Program-made: the position numbers and the translations under genes | Source: Paraburkholderia sp. BL10I2N1 | Lineage (GTDB): Bacteria > Pseudomonadota > Gammaproteobacteria > Burkholderiales > Burkholderiaceae | Length of the DNA stretch: 64,000 nt | NCBI RefSeq assembly: GCF_004361815.1 | Contig: NZ_SNWA01000003.1 | Coordinates: 434,001 to 498,000, forward strand | Direction of reading: 5' to 3' | The notes under the pieces: model-generated | Databases searched by the model: none | Seen by the model: the letters and a program-made list of their open reading frames with translations, nothing else | Told to the model about the DNA's origin: nothing | Shown here: positions 16,263 through 25,149 of the stretch, one piece after another | Layout: every line of letters begins with the position of its first letter | Position numbering within the stretch: the stretch's first letter is position 1

Positions 16263-18463
16263 GAGGGTATCCTCCCGTAGCGATCCTCGACAATCCGGTA
16301 GTCGGCAAACGGGCGCATCGCTTCGTTGATGAAGCGCGGGTCGATGATCCCGGTTGAGGCCTTGTAGAGCGCGTGCTCGTAGATCGTCTTGCCGGTCATG
16401 TCCGCGTCAGCGAAGCCGGTCACACGTGTGCGCCGCCACACCTTCTCCGCCCCGCGCCAGTCCCGGACCGCGACCCGGTCCAGAAATTCAGGCGTCGGAC
16501 GCAGCAGTTCCATCGCAAGCGTCTGCCCCTTGGTGCCAGCTGCGACCTTGCCCGAACGCGTGAAAAGACCGGGCAGGCGGCAATGCTCGCAACCGGCTTC
16601 GTCACGACACGCCATCTTCGACGTATCGAGGCCGAACCTCGCCTCCAGTAGCTGCAGTTGAGCCGCATCCAGCACGTCGCGCGCCGGCACCTTGCAGTGC
16701 GGGCACAACAGCGGGATCAGCTTCTGGTTGCCGACGGCATTCACAAACCTCTCCGACGACACTTCATCCATCGGAAGCTGCAGGCGACCGCCTGCCAGCC
16801 GCATGAACGCTCCAATGGCGCTATCCGCGTGCAGCGTCGTGCGGACCGGGTGCCCGGTCAGCGCAAGCTCCGCTACCAGCGCGGCCACCACTGCGTCGCG
16901 GATTTCCGTGACCGTCGTATCGTCCGGATCCATTCGCATGATCGTCCGGATCACCTCGGCGCACTTGCGATTTGCTTCAGCGTCCGATTCATCGGGACGG
17001 TGCTGGATCGAAATTTCCGAGAGCCACGGGTGAGGGTATTCCGACGGTTGACTGATTACGTACTGTTTGATCAGATCGCGCCCCGGCACGTTGTACGACA
17101 TGGCCCGAAGCAACGTGGACTTGGCGGAACCCGTCTCGCCAGTAAGAATGCTCACCCCGCCGCTCACCCGGCCAAGCGCGTCGAGAACGGCCAGCTGGCT
17201 CGCCTCCAGCCCCATCTCCTCTGGCTGGCGCACGTAGTAATTTTTGAAATTGCCGTCCAGCAGACGCAGCGCAACATCGAACCCGCCAACGAGGGGAGCG
17301 CTTTGCCACCGAAGGTTGACGATGTCCATATGGGCGACAAGGGGGATCATCGCGGACTGTGGTGCGCTCGGCTGGAACGTCTCGCCCGAGTTGGTGTTGC
17401 GCTGGACGAGATCCTGATAGGCCGCGGACAGCGCACGCCGTACCAGTGCCTTCGGCATCTTGCGGTACGAATACAGGTCGCCGTTCACACGAAAGCGCAC
17501 CTCGACTTCATCGGTAAAGTCGCGGTATTCCCAGTGCACGTCAGTTGCGCGGTAGCTGTGCGACGCCTCAATCACGTCGCGGAATGTGCCGATCGCACGC
17601 GACGATTCCGGAATGATGGCCGCGGAGCGCTTGTCCTTTGCGTAGATCTGTGCAATGACCCCTTCGGTCGCGACCATCTCTTCGCGCACGGCGATGTCCG
17701 CGCGCGCCAGATCCTTCAGGTAGGTCGAATAAAGCGGGTTCTCGTGAAACCGTGGCGTTGTCACGACGATCGCTACACCCGCCTGCAGATCGACGGCGAC
17801 GAACTCGCGGCGTGCAGCATCGGTGATCCGCAAAGCCGCGTCTGCACTGCGTTCGCACAGGATCCGCTTGAACGTAAGTGCCTCCGCAGAGAACAGTTGC
17901 GGCAGACCTGTCAGCGTGACCGTGACGTCCGGCTCCACCAGATTCGTACTGCCTCCGTCGTCGACAGGCATCAAGGTATCGGAGTGAGTCGCTTCCCGCG
18001 GTGCCGCAGTCTCTTCGATGGGCGCGAGTACCGGTTCGCCAGCGCCGCCAACGGCCTCAGCTTCATCTGCCTTGCCCGAAGGCCCAACGTGCACCGTGAC
18101 AAAATCCGTTGAGCGAACCTCCTCCTCGCCCGCCGAAGTCATCGACGCGTCTGCCAGGGAAGCCTGATTCGGCGTCACGTTGGCGTCTGACTCATGCACG
18201 TCCACGTCTTCGATGTCACCCATGCGCAGCCGCATCCCGAGCGTCATGGGCTGGCCAACACTTGCTGCCGAATCTCGCTTCGGATTGACCGGCTTGTTGC
18301 TAGTCCTGAAATGCGGTTCGCTATCGTCCTTAGCGCCTGCGACGCCTGCAATCGGCAGCGACGCTGGCGAGTCTTCGGCAAAGCTGGAACGGAACGCCTT
18401 GAAGCGCGCGAAGATGCCACGCGCGGACGGCTCTTCTTTTTCGACGCCAGAGAACATACTCAT
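16259..18463 (-). CDS. pilQ: PilQ, type IV pilus assembly ATPase
   Basis: 734 residues from the ATG at 18463 with GAGAGG upstream. A long, variable acidic N-terminal region (1-190) is followed by a GspE/PilB-type ATPase. Walker A is TGETGSAKST (441-450), with an alanine before the lysine where most homologues have glycine. Walker B and the following Arg are in DDTTVTEIRD (514-523), the His box in HPVRTTLHAD (538-547), and a zinc-type cysteine set lies at C587/C590 and C625/C628. It powers pilus extension from the cytoplasmic face. The N-terminal region is unusually long compared with IncI PilQ (~500 residues). Confidence 0.9.
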   Translation of the reverse strand: MSMFSGVEKEEPSARGIFARFKAFRSSFAEDSPASLPIAGVAGAKDDSEPHFRTSNKPVNPKRDSAASVGQPMTLGMRLRMGDIEDVDVHESDANVTPNQASLADASMTSAGEEEVRSTDFVTVHVGPSGKADEAEAVGGAGEPVLAPIEETAAPREATHSDTLMPVDDGGSTNLVEPDVTVTLTGLPQLFSAEALTFKRILCERSADAALRITDAARREFVAVDLQAGVAIVVTTPRFHENPLYSTYLKDLARADIAVREEMVATEGVIAQIYAKDKRSAAIIPESSRAIGTFRDVIEASHSYRATDVHWEYRDFTDEVEVRFRVNGDLYSYRKMPKALVRRALSAAYQDLVQRNTNSGETFQPSAPQSAMIPLVAHMDIVNLRWQSAPLVGGFDVALRLLDGNFKNYYVRQPEEMGLEASQLAVLDALGRVSGGVSILTGETGSAKSTLLRAMSYNVPGRDLIKQYVISQPSEYPHPWLSEISIQHRPDESDAEANRKCAEVIRTIMRMDPDDTTVTEIRDAVVAALVAELALTGHPVRTTLHADSAIGAFMRLAGGRLQLPMDEVSSERFVNAVGNQKLIPLLCPHCKVPARDVLDAAQLQLLEARFGLDTSKMACRDEAGCEHCRLPGLFTRSGKVAAGTKGQTLAMELLRPTPEFLDRVAVRDWRGAEKVWRRTRVTGFADADMTGKTIYEHALYKASTGIIDPRFINEAMRPFADYRIVEDRYGRIPS

Positions 18464-18467
18464 TTCG

Positions 18468-19034
18468 TTACCTCTCGATCTGGATAGCGGGCTGCGCACC
18501 GGCGGGCGGGAACCCTCCCGGGGGCAGCGGTCCTCCCAGGTCCACCAGTGAGCGAAGCGGACTGTTCGAACTGACGGTCGCCGACGCGCTGGTGATCGGC
18601 TCCGTCCAACTGCGCTTTCCGTCCGAGACGGTCACGAGGTAGCCGTCGACCTTTTTCGTGCTCCAGCCGTTGAGCAGCTTCGTGCCGATGCGCGCGGGAT
18701 AGACCGCGTTGCGGTAGCTGTAAAGGACATACGAGCCGCTGGCGTCGGCATAGGCACCCACGAAATTCACAGGCTCGGCTGCTTTAACCACGGGAGCGGC
18801 TACGACCTTTGTCGGCATCGGTGCGCTCGCCGCGATCGCCGGTTGCGGCGCGGACATGGTGGAAGCCGACGGACCCTGCACGCCCGCAGATTCACCAGAC
18901 ATCTGTCGCGCAATCCTAGCGCGGGACATCTGGTCGATATCGTCGAGCGAGAGATGCGGAGTAGTCGGTTCTGCATGCGCCGAGAGTCCGCACACGAGCA
19001 GTGCGAGCGCGGCCGGCCTTTTAATTGAGAACAT
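18468..19034 (-). CDS. pilP: PilP-like pilus biogenesis protein, exported
   Basis: 188 residues. The start is at 19034, where AAGGGG lies seven bases upstream, and overlaps the end of pilO by 14 bases. A signal peptide is visible (KRPAALALLVCGLSAHA). A Pro/Ala-rich linker leads to a small beta domain (about 95-150: VNFVGAYADASGSYVLYSYR, NGWSTKKVDGYLVTVSDG). In type IVb pilus operons PilP sits in the periplasm and links the inner-membrane PilO to the secretin. The assignment rests on gene order and size; sequence similarity alone is weak. Confidence 0.7.
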   Translation of the reverse strand: MFSIKRPAALALLVCGLSAHAEPTTPHLSLDDIDQMSRARIARQMSGESAGVQGPSASTMSAPQPAIAASAPMPTKVVAAPVVKAAEPVNFVGAYADASGSYVLYSYRNAVYPARIGTKLLNGWSTKKVDGYLVTVSDGKRSWTEPITSASATVSSNSPLRSLVDLGGPLPPGGFPPAGAQPAIQIER

Positions 19035-20361
19035 AGTATTTCCCCTTCGCGGTGAAATGGACGCCGACCTGTTCGTCGGCTGCGCCTGCCTGCGCGCTGG
19101 TCGTGCCCTGATCCTTAAGACGAAGCTCAAGCGTCAGGCTATCGAGCGCCATGCTCGACGGGAGTCTCGATAGGAGAACGGCCTGCCAGCGAAACCCCTC
19201 GATCTGCCATGTGCCCTGCCTGACCAGATGAGCATTGGCGCCGGGTGCTGCGGTGCCCGGAGGAGGCGGCAGGAGAAGCTTTGCCGGATCGATCCTGACC
19301 GTATATCCGTAGGCCTTGATCTCGAATGGCCGCACGGAGAGGCGTTGCGGCGGCGTTTGCAGCATGTCGATCAGCTGCTGTTCGGCTGGCCAGTTTTTCG
19401 AGTCCTGCAGCGACACCGATGCGACCTTCGGCACGGCCGGCCCGCGAAACGTGAGGTGCAAGCCGTCCGGATTAAAGATCACCGGACGCATCGCCGGCGT
19501 CGCGACGCGATCGAAGTCGGCAAAGCTGCCGCCATGACGGCGGCCCGCAACGATGCAATCGCCAGCCGTGCTGCAGGTCGCTTTCTCAAACAGCCAGCCA
19601 GCGCGCACGCTCTCGCCGGGGCCAAGTTCGTCGAGCAGCGCCGGCGCGAGCGCCGATGCCCGTGGCAACGGCGCGTGGAACACGCGCCGCACCTCGGCCG
19701 CATAGCGCTCCTGATACGTCGGCTCATGCGGCGGAGGCGGAGGCGGCGACAGCGCGTCCATCAGCTTGCCCCCGCCGAAGGCTGCGGCTGCGATGATTGC
19801 CACGATCGGCACGAGCGTCGGCACGCTTACCGGCAACTTCGCGACGCGCCCAAGCTTGCGGTCAGCCAGCAGCGCGCTCGCGGCAAAGGTCTCGTAGACG
19901 TCGCCAATACGCGGCCCCGCGCCCAGGGTAGTCAGCGGCAGGTTCAGACGAAGACACTCCTGCTCGATCTCCAGACGTCTTGCCTGCGCCTCTTCGAGTT
20001 TCAGCACCTCGTCGTTGCGCACGACGCCGCGCACAACGAATACAACGTGTACGCGCTGGTCGTCCTGCAGCAGAACGAGCGCGGCGGGCTTCGACTTGAT
20101 GCGTCCGTGCAGCGCAACGCGGGCCGCGCCCGAGTAAAGTTTTGCGCCTCTGACTTCCGACGCGTCGGGAGCCGCGAACCCGCCGATCAGCTCGGTGCCG
20201 ACCCTGTATTCGAGGTAATGCGTCGCGCCGAAATCGTCGGCATAGCGGCGACGCTCGGCCCGGCCACCCTTGGCGGGATAGGCGCGCCAGTCGAGGCCAA
20301 AAACGAGCCGCGCACTCTTTTCGCCCGGCAGTGGTTCGGTGATATGCATGCCGGTACTCAC
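19021..20361 (-). CDS. pilO: PilO-like inner-membrane pilus protein
   Basis: 446 residues. It starts at a GTG (20361) inside the pilN stop overlap; an ATG five codons in is the alternative. The N-terminal ~170 residues are cytoplasmic (FGLDWRAYPAKGG opens the domain, as in type IVb PilO). A membrane segment lies at about 179-199 (VPTLVPIVAIIAAAAFGGG) and is followed by a run of six prolines, then a periplasmic domain. It would connect the ATPase side of the machine to PilP and the secretin. Length and order agree with IncI-type PilO (about 430 residues). Confidence 0.8.
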   Translation of the reverse strand: MSTGMHITEPLPGEKSARLVFGLDWRAYPAKGGRAERRRYADDFGATHYLEYRVGTELIGGFAAPDASEVRGAKLYSGAARVALHGRIKSKPAALVLLQDDQRVHVVFVVRGVVRNDEVLKLEEAQARRLEIEQECLRLNLPLTTLGAGPRIGDVYETFAASALLADRKLGRVAKLPVSVPTLVPIVAIIAAAAFGGGKLMDALSPPPPPPHEPTYQERYAAEVRRVFHAPLPRASALAPALLDELGPGESVRAGWLFEKATCSTAGDCIVAGRRHGGSFADFDRVATPAMRPVIFNPDGLHLTFRGPAVPKVASVSLQDSKNWPAEQQLIDMLQTPPQRLSVRPFEIKAYGYTVRIDPAKLLLPPPPGTAAPGANAHLVRQGTWQIEGFRWQAVLLSRLPSSMALDSLTLELRLKDQGTTSAQAGAADEQVGVHFTAKGKYYVLN

Positions 20362-21980
20362 ATGGAGGGAACGACGGTGGCGGTGAGCATGATTACCTGG
20401 AAGGTCTTTGCCTTGTTCCAGGTGCCAGTCACGCCGCCAATGCCTGCGTTGGTGGTGCTGTCAGAGTGATCCGTCATCGCGCCGTAGAGCACGATCGTCT
20501 GGCCATCGGCAAGGGCCACGGTCTGATCATCCTTGCTGCCAATCGTGTGCGCGAGCTGGATCTGCTGCTGGGTCTGACCGGAGCCAACCGAAGCGGATGT
20601 AAAGGGGCCATTGAGCTTCGAACTGTCGGCCCAGTAGGCAAGCACGATCTGGTTGTGGTCGTTAACCGACGGCAGGACATTGACGAAGTCGCCCGTCGTC
20701 ACGGTGCCTGGCGTGAGCCCCGGTACACCTCCCGAGGTTGCCGTGAGGCTGCCCGCGGAAGCAGTGGTCTGTCGCAGGTAGTCATCGCTCTGGAAGGACG
20801 CGACCGACACGGGCAAGCCATTGAGGGTCATCTTCGTGAGCGTGTTGTCCTGCACGGTGCGGCCATATGCATTCAGCGCATTCATCACGGCATTCGTGCC
20901 CGAGAAAGGTGCGTCCGGTCGCAGTACCGAAACACCCACCGAGCCACCGCCTGAGGAAAGCGGCGTCGGCGACGTGAAGCTGATTGCGTACTTGGCGAGA
21001 CCACCCTGAATGCTGGTGAACACCACGTCAGCGTTCACTCCGGCCTGGCTGCCCTTGTTCAGCGCGATCTGCAGCGTGCGCACGCGGATGGCGACCTGTC
21101 GCGTCGAGATCGCGTTTTCGTGCTTCAGCACATTGCCCATCCGGTCGGCCGCTTCCTTCGTGTCATAAATCATCACGAGGCGGCTTTGCGGATTGACGTG
21201 TACGCGCCCCATTGGCGAGCGCAGTTTCTCGAGCTCGTCGCCAATGGCTTTGATCTGGTCAAAATCGCCCTCGCGCCCCGTCGACGTGATCGCGGAGAAC
21301 GACCCGGTGTTGCCACCCGAACTGCCGCTACCGCTCGCCTGATTGCCGGTCGAAGTGTCCATACCCTTTGACATGGTCGACTTGATCGACACCTTTCCGG
21401 GGATCGCCGCAATCTGGTACATGCGGGTCACGAAGCGCGAAATGGTGATCGTCGAGCCATCGAATGACCAGTCCAGCCCCAGGTCATCCGTCATCCCTCG
21501 CAGATAGGCACCGACCTTGCCGGTAAAGGCCTGGGCGTACACAGGCTCTTCGAAGGTCTTTTTCTGCGCGCCGGCGCCGGGCGTGCCGCTCCCCTTACCG
21601 TCTCCAGTCGGCTCACGCGGAATCAGCGAGTCGCGCGGCACGAACACGTCAGGGCTCAGGTGCACGGGATAGCCGGTCGCATTCGAAACGAGATTTGCGA
21701 TCTGCTTGATGCCAAGGTTTGCAGGCAGCGTGACTGACTTCTCGCGGAATACTGCGGGCAGGGTCGCTTCATAGGCGACCGGCACCAGCCGGTCACCGAG
21801 AAACGCGGTCGGCACGTCTTCAACGAGGGGCATCGCCCTGACTCCGCCGGCGATCGCATCATTGATTGTCTTGTGCGCGCCGTCGTAACTGTTGTTCACG
21901 TCCTGCTGGGTGACCGCGCAACCTGCAATGGCCAGAAAAGCGGCAGCGGCGATCGCTGTTTTCAGATAAGCAAAGCGCAT
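20358..21980 (-). CDS. pilN: PilN secretin lipoprotein
   Basis: 540 residues beginning with a lipoprotein signal peptide (lipobox AIAGC, Cys21). Residues ~90-330 hold N-domains typical of type IVb secretins (FREKSVTLPANLGIKQIANL, YLRGMTDDLGLDWSFDGSTI). The C-terminal ~180 residues form the secretin barrel (QDNTLTKMTLNGLPVSVASF, ALADGQTIVLYGAM near the end). It would form the outer-membrane ring through which the pilus passes. A Gly/Ser-rich stretch at ~210-230 is a flexible linker. The stop overlaps the pilO start (ATGTGA), so translation is coupled. Confidence 0.9.
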   Translation of the reverse strand: MRFAYLKTAIAAAAFLAIAGCAVTQQDVNNSYDGAHKTINDAIAGGVRAMPLVEDVPTAFLGDRLVPVAYEATLPAVFREKSVTLPANLGIKQIANLVSNATGYPVHLSPDVFVPRDSLIPREPTGDGKGSGTPGAGAQKKTFEEPVYAQAFTGKVGAYLRGMTDDLGLDWSFDGSTITISRFVTRMYQIAAIPGKVSIKSTMSKGMDTSTGNQASGSGSSGGNTGSFSAITSTGREGDFDQIKAIGDELEKLRSPMGRVHVNPQSRLVMIYDTKEAADRMGNVLKHENAISTRQVAIRVRTLQIALNKGSQAGVNADVVFTSIQGGLAKYAISFTSPTPLSSGGGSVGVSVLRPDAPFSGTNAVMNALNAYGRTVQDNTLTKMTLNGLPVSVASFQSDDYLRQTTASAGSLTATSGGVPGLTPGTVTTGDFVNVLPSVNDHNQIVLAYWADSSKLNGPFTSASVGSGQTQQQIQLAHTIGSKDDQTVALADGQTIVLYGAMTDHSDSTTNAGIGGVTGTWNKAKTFQVIMLTATVVPSM

Positions 21981-21984
21981 GGTC

Positions 21985-22587
21985 TCAGTCCTTGCAGTTG
22001 GCCGCCCGCGCGATCACGCGAATGACGTTGTTGGTATGTCGGCAAACGCGCGTGGGCGTACGCATGTGGTTGGTCGCCTGCATGACCTGTTCGAGCACCG
22101 ACGTGAACTCGCCCGAGAAAGTCGCGTTGAACTCCAGCGGCAGATCGTCGTCGATCTTCCAGGCGAGCTGCCAGCCCTGCTTCTGCAGCCAGCGGTCAAG
22201 CGCATCGCGCAGGTTGACGTCCTGCGGCGTCACCGTAAGGGTCAGCGCGCTGGCAGACCCGGAAGGTGCACCGGGAAGCACGTCCGGGACGTCCCCCATT
22301 GGCGTTGATGCCAGCGTCAGCGTCGCCGCGATGGTGACCGGCAGCGCGGGCGCTGCACTCGGCGTAGCCGGAACCGCCGGCTGCGCAATTGATTCAACCG
22401 GCTTCGCAGGTGCCAGTGCGGGCGCGAGGATCTGCCAGCCATCACCGGCAAGCGGCACAACCCCTGACTGTTCCGGATCGATCGCCGCGTTGGACACGCT
22501 TGTCACACAGACAAGCGCGACGGCAGCGAGGACCTGCACGATGGCGCGGGTACGTTGGTGAGTCGGAATGGTCACGTTCATGGTCAT
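21985..22587 (-). CDS. TcpQ-domain pilus protein (PilL/PilM position)
   Basis: 200 residues from the ATG at 22587, which overlaps the transglycosylase stop as ATGA. A signal peptide (IVQVLAAVALVCVTSVSNAA) is followed by a low-complexity Pro/Ala linker and a C-terminal TcpQ-type domain (about 120-200: LTVTPQDVNLRDALDRWLQK, WQLAWKIDDDLPLEFNATFS, SVLEQVMQAT). TcpQ domains help place or open the secretin. In IncI operons this domain is the C-terminus of PilL. Here it is a separate small protein directly upstream of the secretin gene, with which it probably interacts. Confidence 0.75.
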   Translation of the reverse strand: MTMNVTIPTHQRTRAIVQVLAAVALVCVTSVSNAAIDPEQSGVVPLAGDGWQILAPALAPAKPVESIAQPAVPATPSAAPALPVTIAATLTLASTPMGDVPDVLPGAPSGSASALTLTVTPQDVNLRDALDRWLQKQGWQLAWKIDDDLPLEFNATFSGEFTSVLEQVMQATNHMRTPTRVCRHTNNVIRVIARAANCKD

Positions 22588-23018
22588 TGGCCTTGTCGCT
22601 GCAGACGTCGATAAATCGCGTTGGCGTACACCAACTGCTTCGAGGAGGAGACGGCGTTGTACGCACCCACGGCTTTCCAGGTCGGGCCGAACTGCCTGAT
22701 GTTCGAGGCGAGAATCCAGGCGCCAACATAGGCGTTCACGCAAGCGTTAAAGAGGTTCTCGCGGCGGATGCCGTAGCGCGCAAGCGCCGGCAACCATGAC
22801 GAGTTGATCTGCATCAGACCGATGTCTTCGGTCCCGTTGCCGTTCACGTTGACGGCGCTCGCGCGCATGCCCGACTCGTGCTGTGCGATCGCATGGACGA
22901 GTTGCGCGCTGATGTGGTGATAGGCCGCCGCATCGTCAATGCAGTCCGCGCGGCAGACAGTCGTCGACGCAAGGCCTGCGAGAACGGCCGCGAGCGACAT
23001 GAAAAAGGTGCGCTTCAT
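22584..23018 (-). CDS. Lytic transglycosylase (VirB1/PilT-like), first copy
   Basis: 144 residues. It has a signal peptide (FMSLAAVLAGLASTTVCRA) and then an SLT/goose-lysozyme-like domain: catalytic glutamate in HAIAQHESGMRASAVN (about residue 48), GLMQINSSWLPAL, and AVGAYNAVSS near the end. It would cut peptidoglycan locally so that the envelope-spanning machine can be assembled. Both ends overlap neighbours by ATGA. In IncI pil operons the equivalent gene is pilT. A second transglycosylase lies two genes upstream in the same operon. Confidence 0.88.
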   Translation of the reverse strand: MKRTFFMSLAAVLAGLASTTVCRADCIDDAAAYHHISAQLVHAIAQHESGMRASAVNVNGNGTEDIGLMQINSSWLPALARYGIRRENLFNACVNAYVGAWILASNIRQFGPTWKAVGAYNAVSSSKQLVYANAIYRRLQRQGQ

Positions 23019-24346
23019 GACTTGGCCACCGCGGTAGCGGGAGAGGCGTCGGGGGCCGTGGCGGGTACGTTCTTCGTTCCTGCCGCATGCTCGAAATACT
23101 TCACGTCGTGCCGGCGCGTCACGTTCACCGTGTTGCCGTCGGCCGTGACGATGAACTGACCGGCCGTGCCGTCGAAATGGTAGTAGCGGCCCTTCTGCTC
23201 ACCCGAACCGAGATGCCGCACGTCCGCGACGTGCACCTGCACGACCGAGTCGGCAAACTTGAAGTACGTCTGCCCTTCCTGGTCGAACACGGCCTCCAGG
23301 TGCGCCGGGCTGCCCTTGTCGAAGTCGTACACCGTGCCAGCGGTTCGCGCCACTTCAACACTCGTCGTGCCATCCGACACAACGAAGCGGTCAGCCCGCT
23401 CGACCGTCATCACGTTCGTGTCCCCATCCCACTTCGGATGAAGGGAACGCCCCTCAGGCGTGCGAAAGCTCAGCTCCTTCGCCGGCTTCGATGCAAAGCG
23501 GATCTGCGTGTGCGTGTCGTCGCCGTCGCGGATCGCCTGAGCACCAAAGTCCTGGGCAAGCAGCGACCCTTGAGATGCAGCTGCGGCCGCGCTGACTGCC
23601 ATCGCCATCCCGTCAGGCTTGCCCTTGACGTTGAGACCAGTCTCGTTTGGCCCACCTGTCTCGCGCCCACCGGCCGCATAGTTCAGCGCGCCCGACTTGG
23701 GCGTGTCGCGATGCAGACGCACGTGGCGCGTGCCGAAATCGATGTCGGCATACAGTCCGGTCTGCGTCATCAGGCGGTCGAGCGCCTGCATCCAGTTTTC
23801 GCCTTCGCGGGTTGCGAACGTCACCGTATCCGTCAGGTCCACGTCCTTCTGCGCAGAGCCGGTCCAACCCTGCGGAACCAGCGCCTTCACAACATTGGAA
23901 ACCGGCATCGTCGAACTGACGTTGCGTACGGGCTCGAGCCGCGAATGCGCGCCGATAAGCACAAGACGGTTGGTGAAACCATCGAATGCAGAGGGCTGAT
24001 CGTCGCGTGCGGACGCCAGCGCGCCCTTGCCACCGATAAAGCTGTTGGCCCTCGTCCAGCGTGCCGTGGCGGAATGTCCCGCGACGGTGTAGCTGATCGT
24101 CTCAGGCGTGCCGTCGACCACCACGTATGGCCCTTCGGTATGTCCACCGACGGCGGTGATTACCTGCCCTGCCCGTGGCTGGATATAGGTCTTCGTCCCG
24201 TCGTTGAAGATCAGCGCCGGACTCTCGGTGATCCCGCCCATGATCTCGTAGTCGAAATCGAACGGATCGGTGTTCGCCGCGTGGCCGGCCATCGCGTTGA
24301 GCGAGGCGAGGCAGACAATCGCAATACGGGTAAGAGTGCGCTTCAT
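23015..24346 (-). CDS. VirB9-like / TcpQ-like composite periplasmic protein
   Basis: 443 residues with a signal peptide (IVCLASLNAMAGHA). Residues ~27-95 read like the N-terminal beta domain of VirB9/TrbG (DFDYEIMGGITESPALIFND, TYIQPRAGQVITAVGGHTEG). Residues ~125-205 match a TcpQ-type module (MPVSNVVKALVPQGWTGSAQ, WMQALDRLMTQTGLYADIDF). Residues ~280-420 are again VirB9-like (RFASKPAKELSFRTPEGR, FDQEGQTYFKF, GRYYHFDGTAGQFIVTADGN). Thus two secretion-type beta domains bracket a pilus-type domain, which would make it a physical link between the VirB core complex and the pilus secretin. Domain calls are by eye. Overlaps on both sides are ATGA. Confidence 0.65.
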   Translation of the reverse strand: MKRTLTRIAIVCLASLNAMAGHAANTDPFDFDYEIMGGITESPALIFNDGTKTYIQPRAGQVITAVGGHTEGPYVVVDGTPETISYTVAGHSATARWTRANSFIGGKGALASARDDQPSAFDGFTNRLVLIGAHSRLEPVRNVSSTMPVSNVVKALVPQGWTGSAQKDVDLTDTVTFATREGENWMQALDRLMTQTGLYADIDFGTRHVRLHRDTPKSGALNYAAGGRETGGPNETGLNVKGKPDGMAMAVSAAAAASQGSLLAQDFGAQAIRDGDDTHTQIRFASKPAKELSFRTPEGRSLHPKWDGDTNVMTVERADRFVVSDGTTSVEVARTAGTVYDFDKGSPAHLEAVFDQEGQTYFKFADSVVQVHVADVRHLGSGEQKGRYYHFDGTAGQFIVTADGNTVNVTRRHDVKYFEHAAGTKNVPATAPDASPATAVAKS

Positions 24347-25149
24347 AGCCCAGCTTCAATCTGGTTGAGATGGCGCTCGAAGCGCTCAAGGTAAGCCTGT
24401 CCCGGAGCCGGGTTGGCACTGTGGTAGTACGCGATGGCCCTGGCCACCGAGTGAGTCTTGCTGTAGTTCTCGTTGAGGATGTCCTCTGCCACACGGATGT
24501 TGGTTGCGGGCGCAAGCGCTTCCCAGGGTGAGGCAAAGCGCTCCGAGTGATAGCACCAGTTCACCTGCATCAGGCCTACATCGAAATCACAACGATGAGC
24601 GGCGATGAGCGTCTCGATCGCCCGCCATGCATCGGCCCGCGTCCTGAAGAACAGCCCCTGCCCTGCCACGTTGAGCGTCCACGGCCATGCACGTCCGTTC
24701 AGACCGGACTCATTCAGGGCGATGCCGGCTAGCACCTTCGGGTCAACGCTCGTATGCATCAGCTCGAATGGCGCCGTCGCGCTGGCACACGCCCAGCCGC
24801 CTCGACCTTCGGTGACTGCCGCCTGCGCCTCGTCGTCAAGACGCGTCGGCTGCAGCCAGCCCTTGCTGACCAGCAGCGCCTCCAGTGACACCTCGCGCGA
24901 ATCGACGGTCACGGTGATGCCCGAGTCCGCGTTGCTGTGCACGGGCTGGCCGACGAGCGGCGTCGCCCATGAGGTAAATGCGCCGAGGCCGCAATAGAAG
25001 ACCGGCTTCCCATCAAGCGCTACCAGGTTACGGGCATGCCCTTCAGCAAGCACGAGGCTCGACGGGCTGATGACCGCAGCAATGGTCGATGCATCGCAAA
25101 GGTTGACCGCAAGTGCGAGCGGGATCGCCAGAAGGAGCCGCCTAATCAT
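24343..25149 (-). CDS. Lytic transglycosylase with extra N-terminal domain, second copy
   Basis: 268 residues. A signal peptide (RRLLLAIPLALAVNLCDA) precedes an N-terminal domain of about 100 residues with a SNase/micro-nuclease-like pattern (LVALDGKPVFYCGLGAFTSW, VSLEALLVSKGWLQPTRLDD); that comparison is tentative. The C-terminal half is an SLT domain: catalytic glutamate in GIALNESGLNGRAWPWTLNV, FDVGLMQVNWCYHS, and ARAIAYYHSANP. It resembles VirB1/TrbN-type enzymes that open the cell wall for secretion systems. Why the operon needs two such enzymes is not clear; one may serve the secretion channel and one the pilus. Confidence 0.8.
   Translation of the reverse strand: MIRRLLLAIPLALAVNLCDASTIAAVISPSSLVLAEGHARNLVALDGKPVFYCGLGAFTSWATPLVGQPVHSNADSGITVTVDSREVSLEALLVSKGWLQPTRLDDEAQAAVTEGRGGWACASATAPFELMHTSVDPKVLAGIALNESGLNGRAWPWTLNVAGQGLFFRTRADAWRAIETLIAAHRCDFDVGLMQVNWCYHSERFASPWEALAPATNIRVAEDILNENYSKTHSVARAIAYYHSANPAPGQAYLERFERHLNQIEAGL

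Noticed and set aside
16658..18112. 484-codon plus-strand open frame
   Set aside because: It is antisense to pilQ and rich in Arg/His, the usual shadow of a GC-rich gene.
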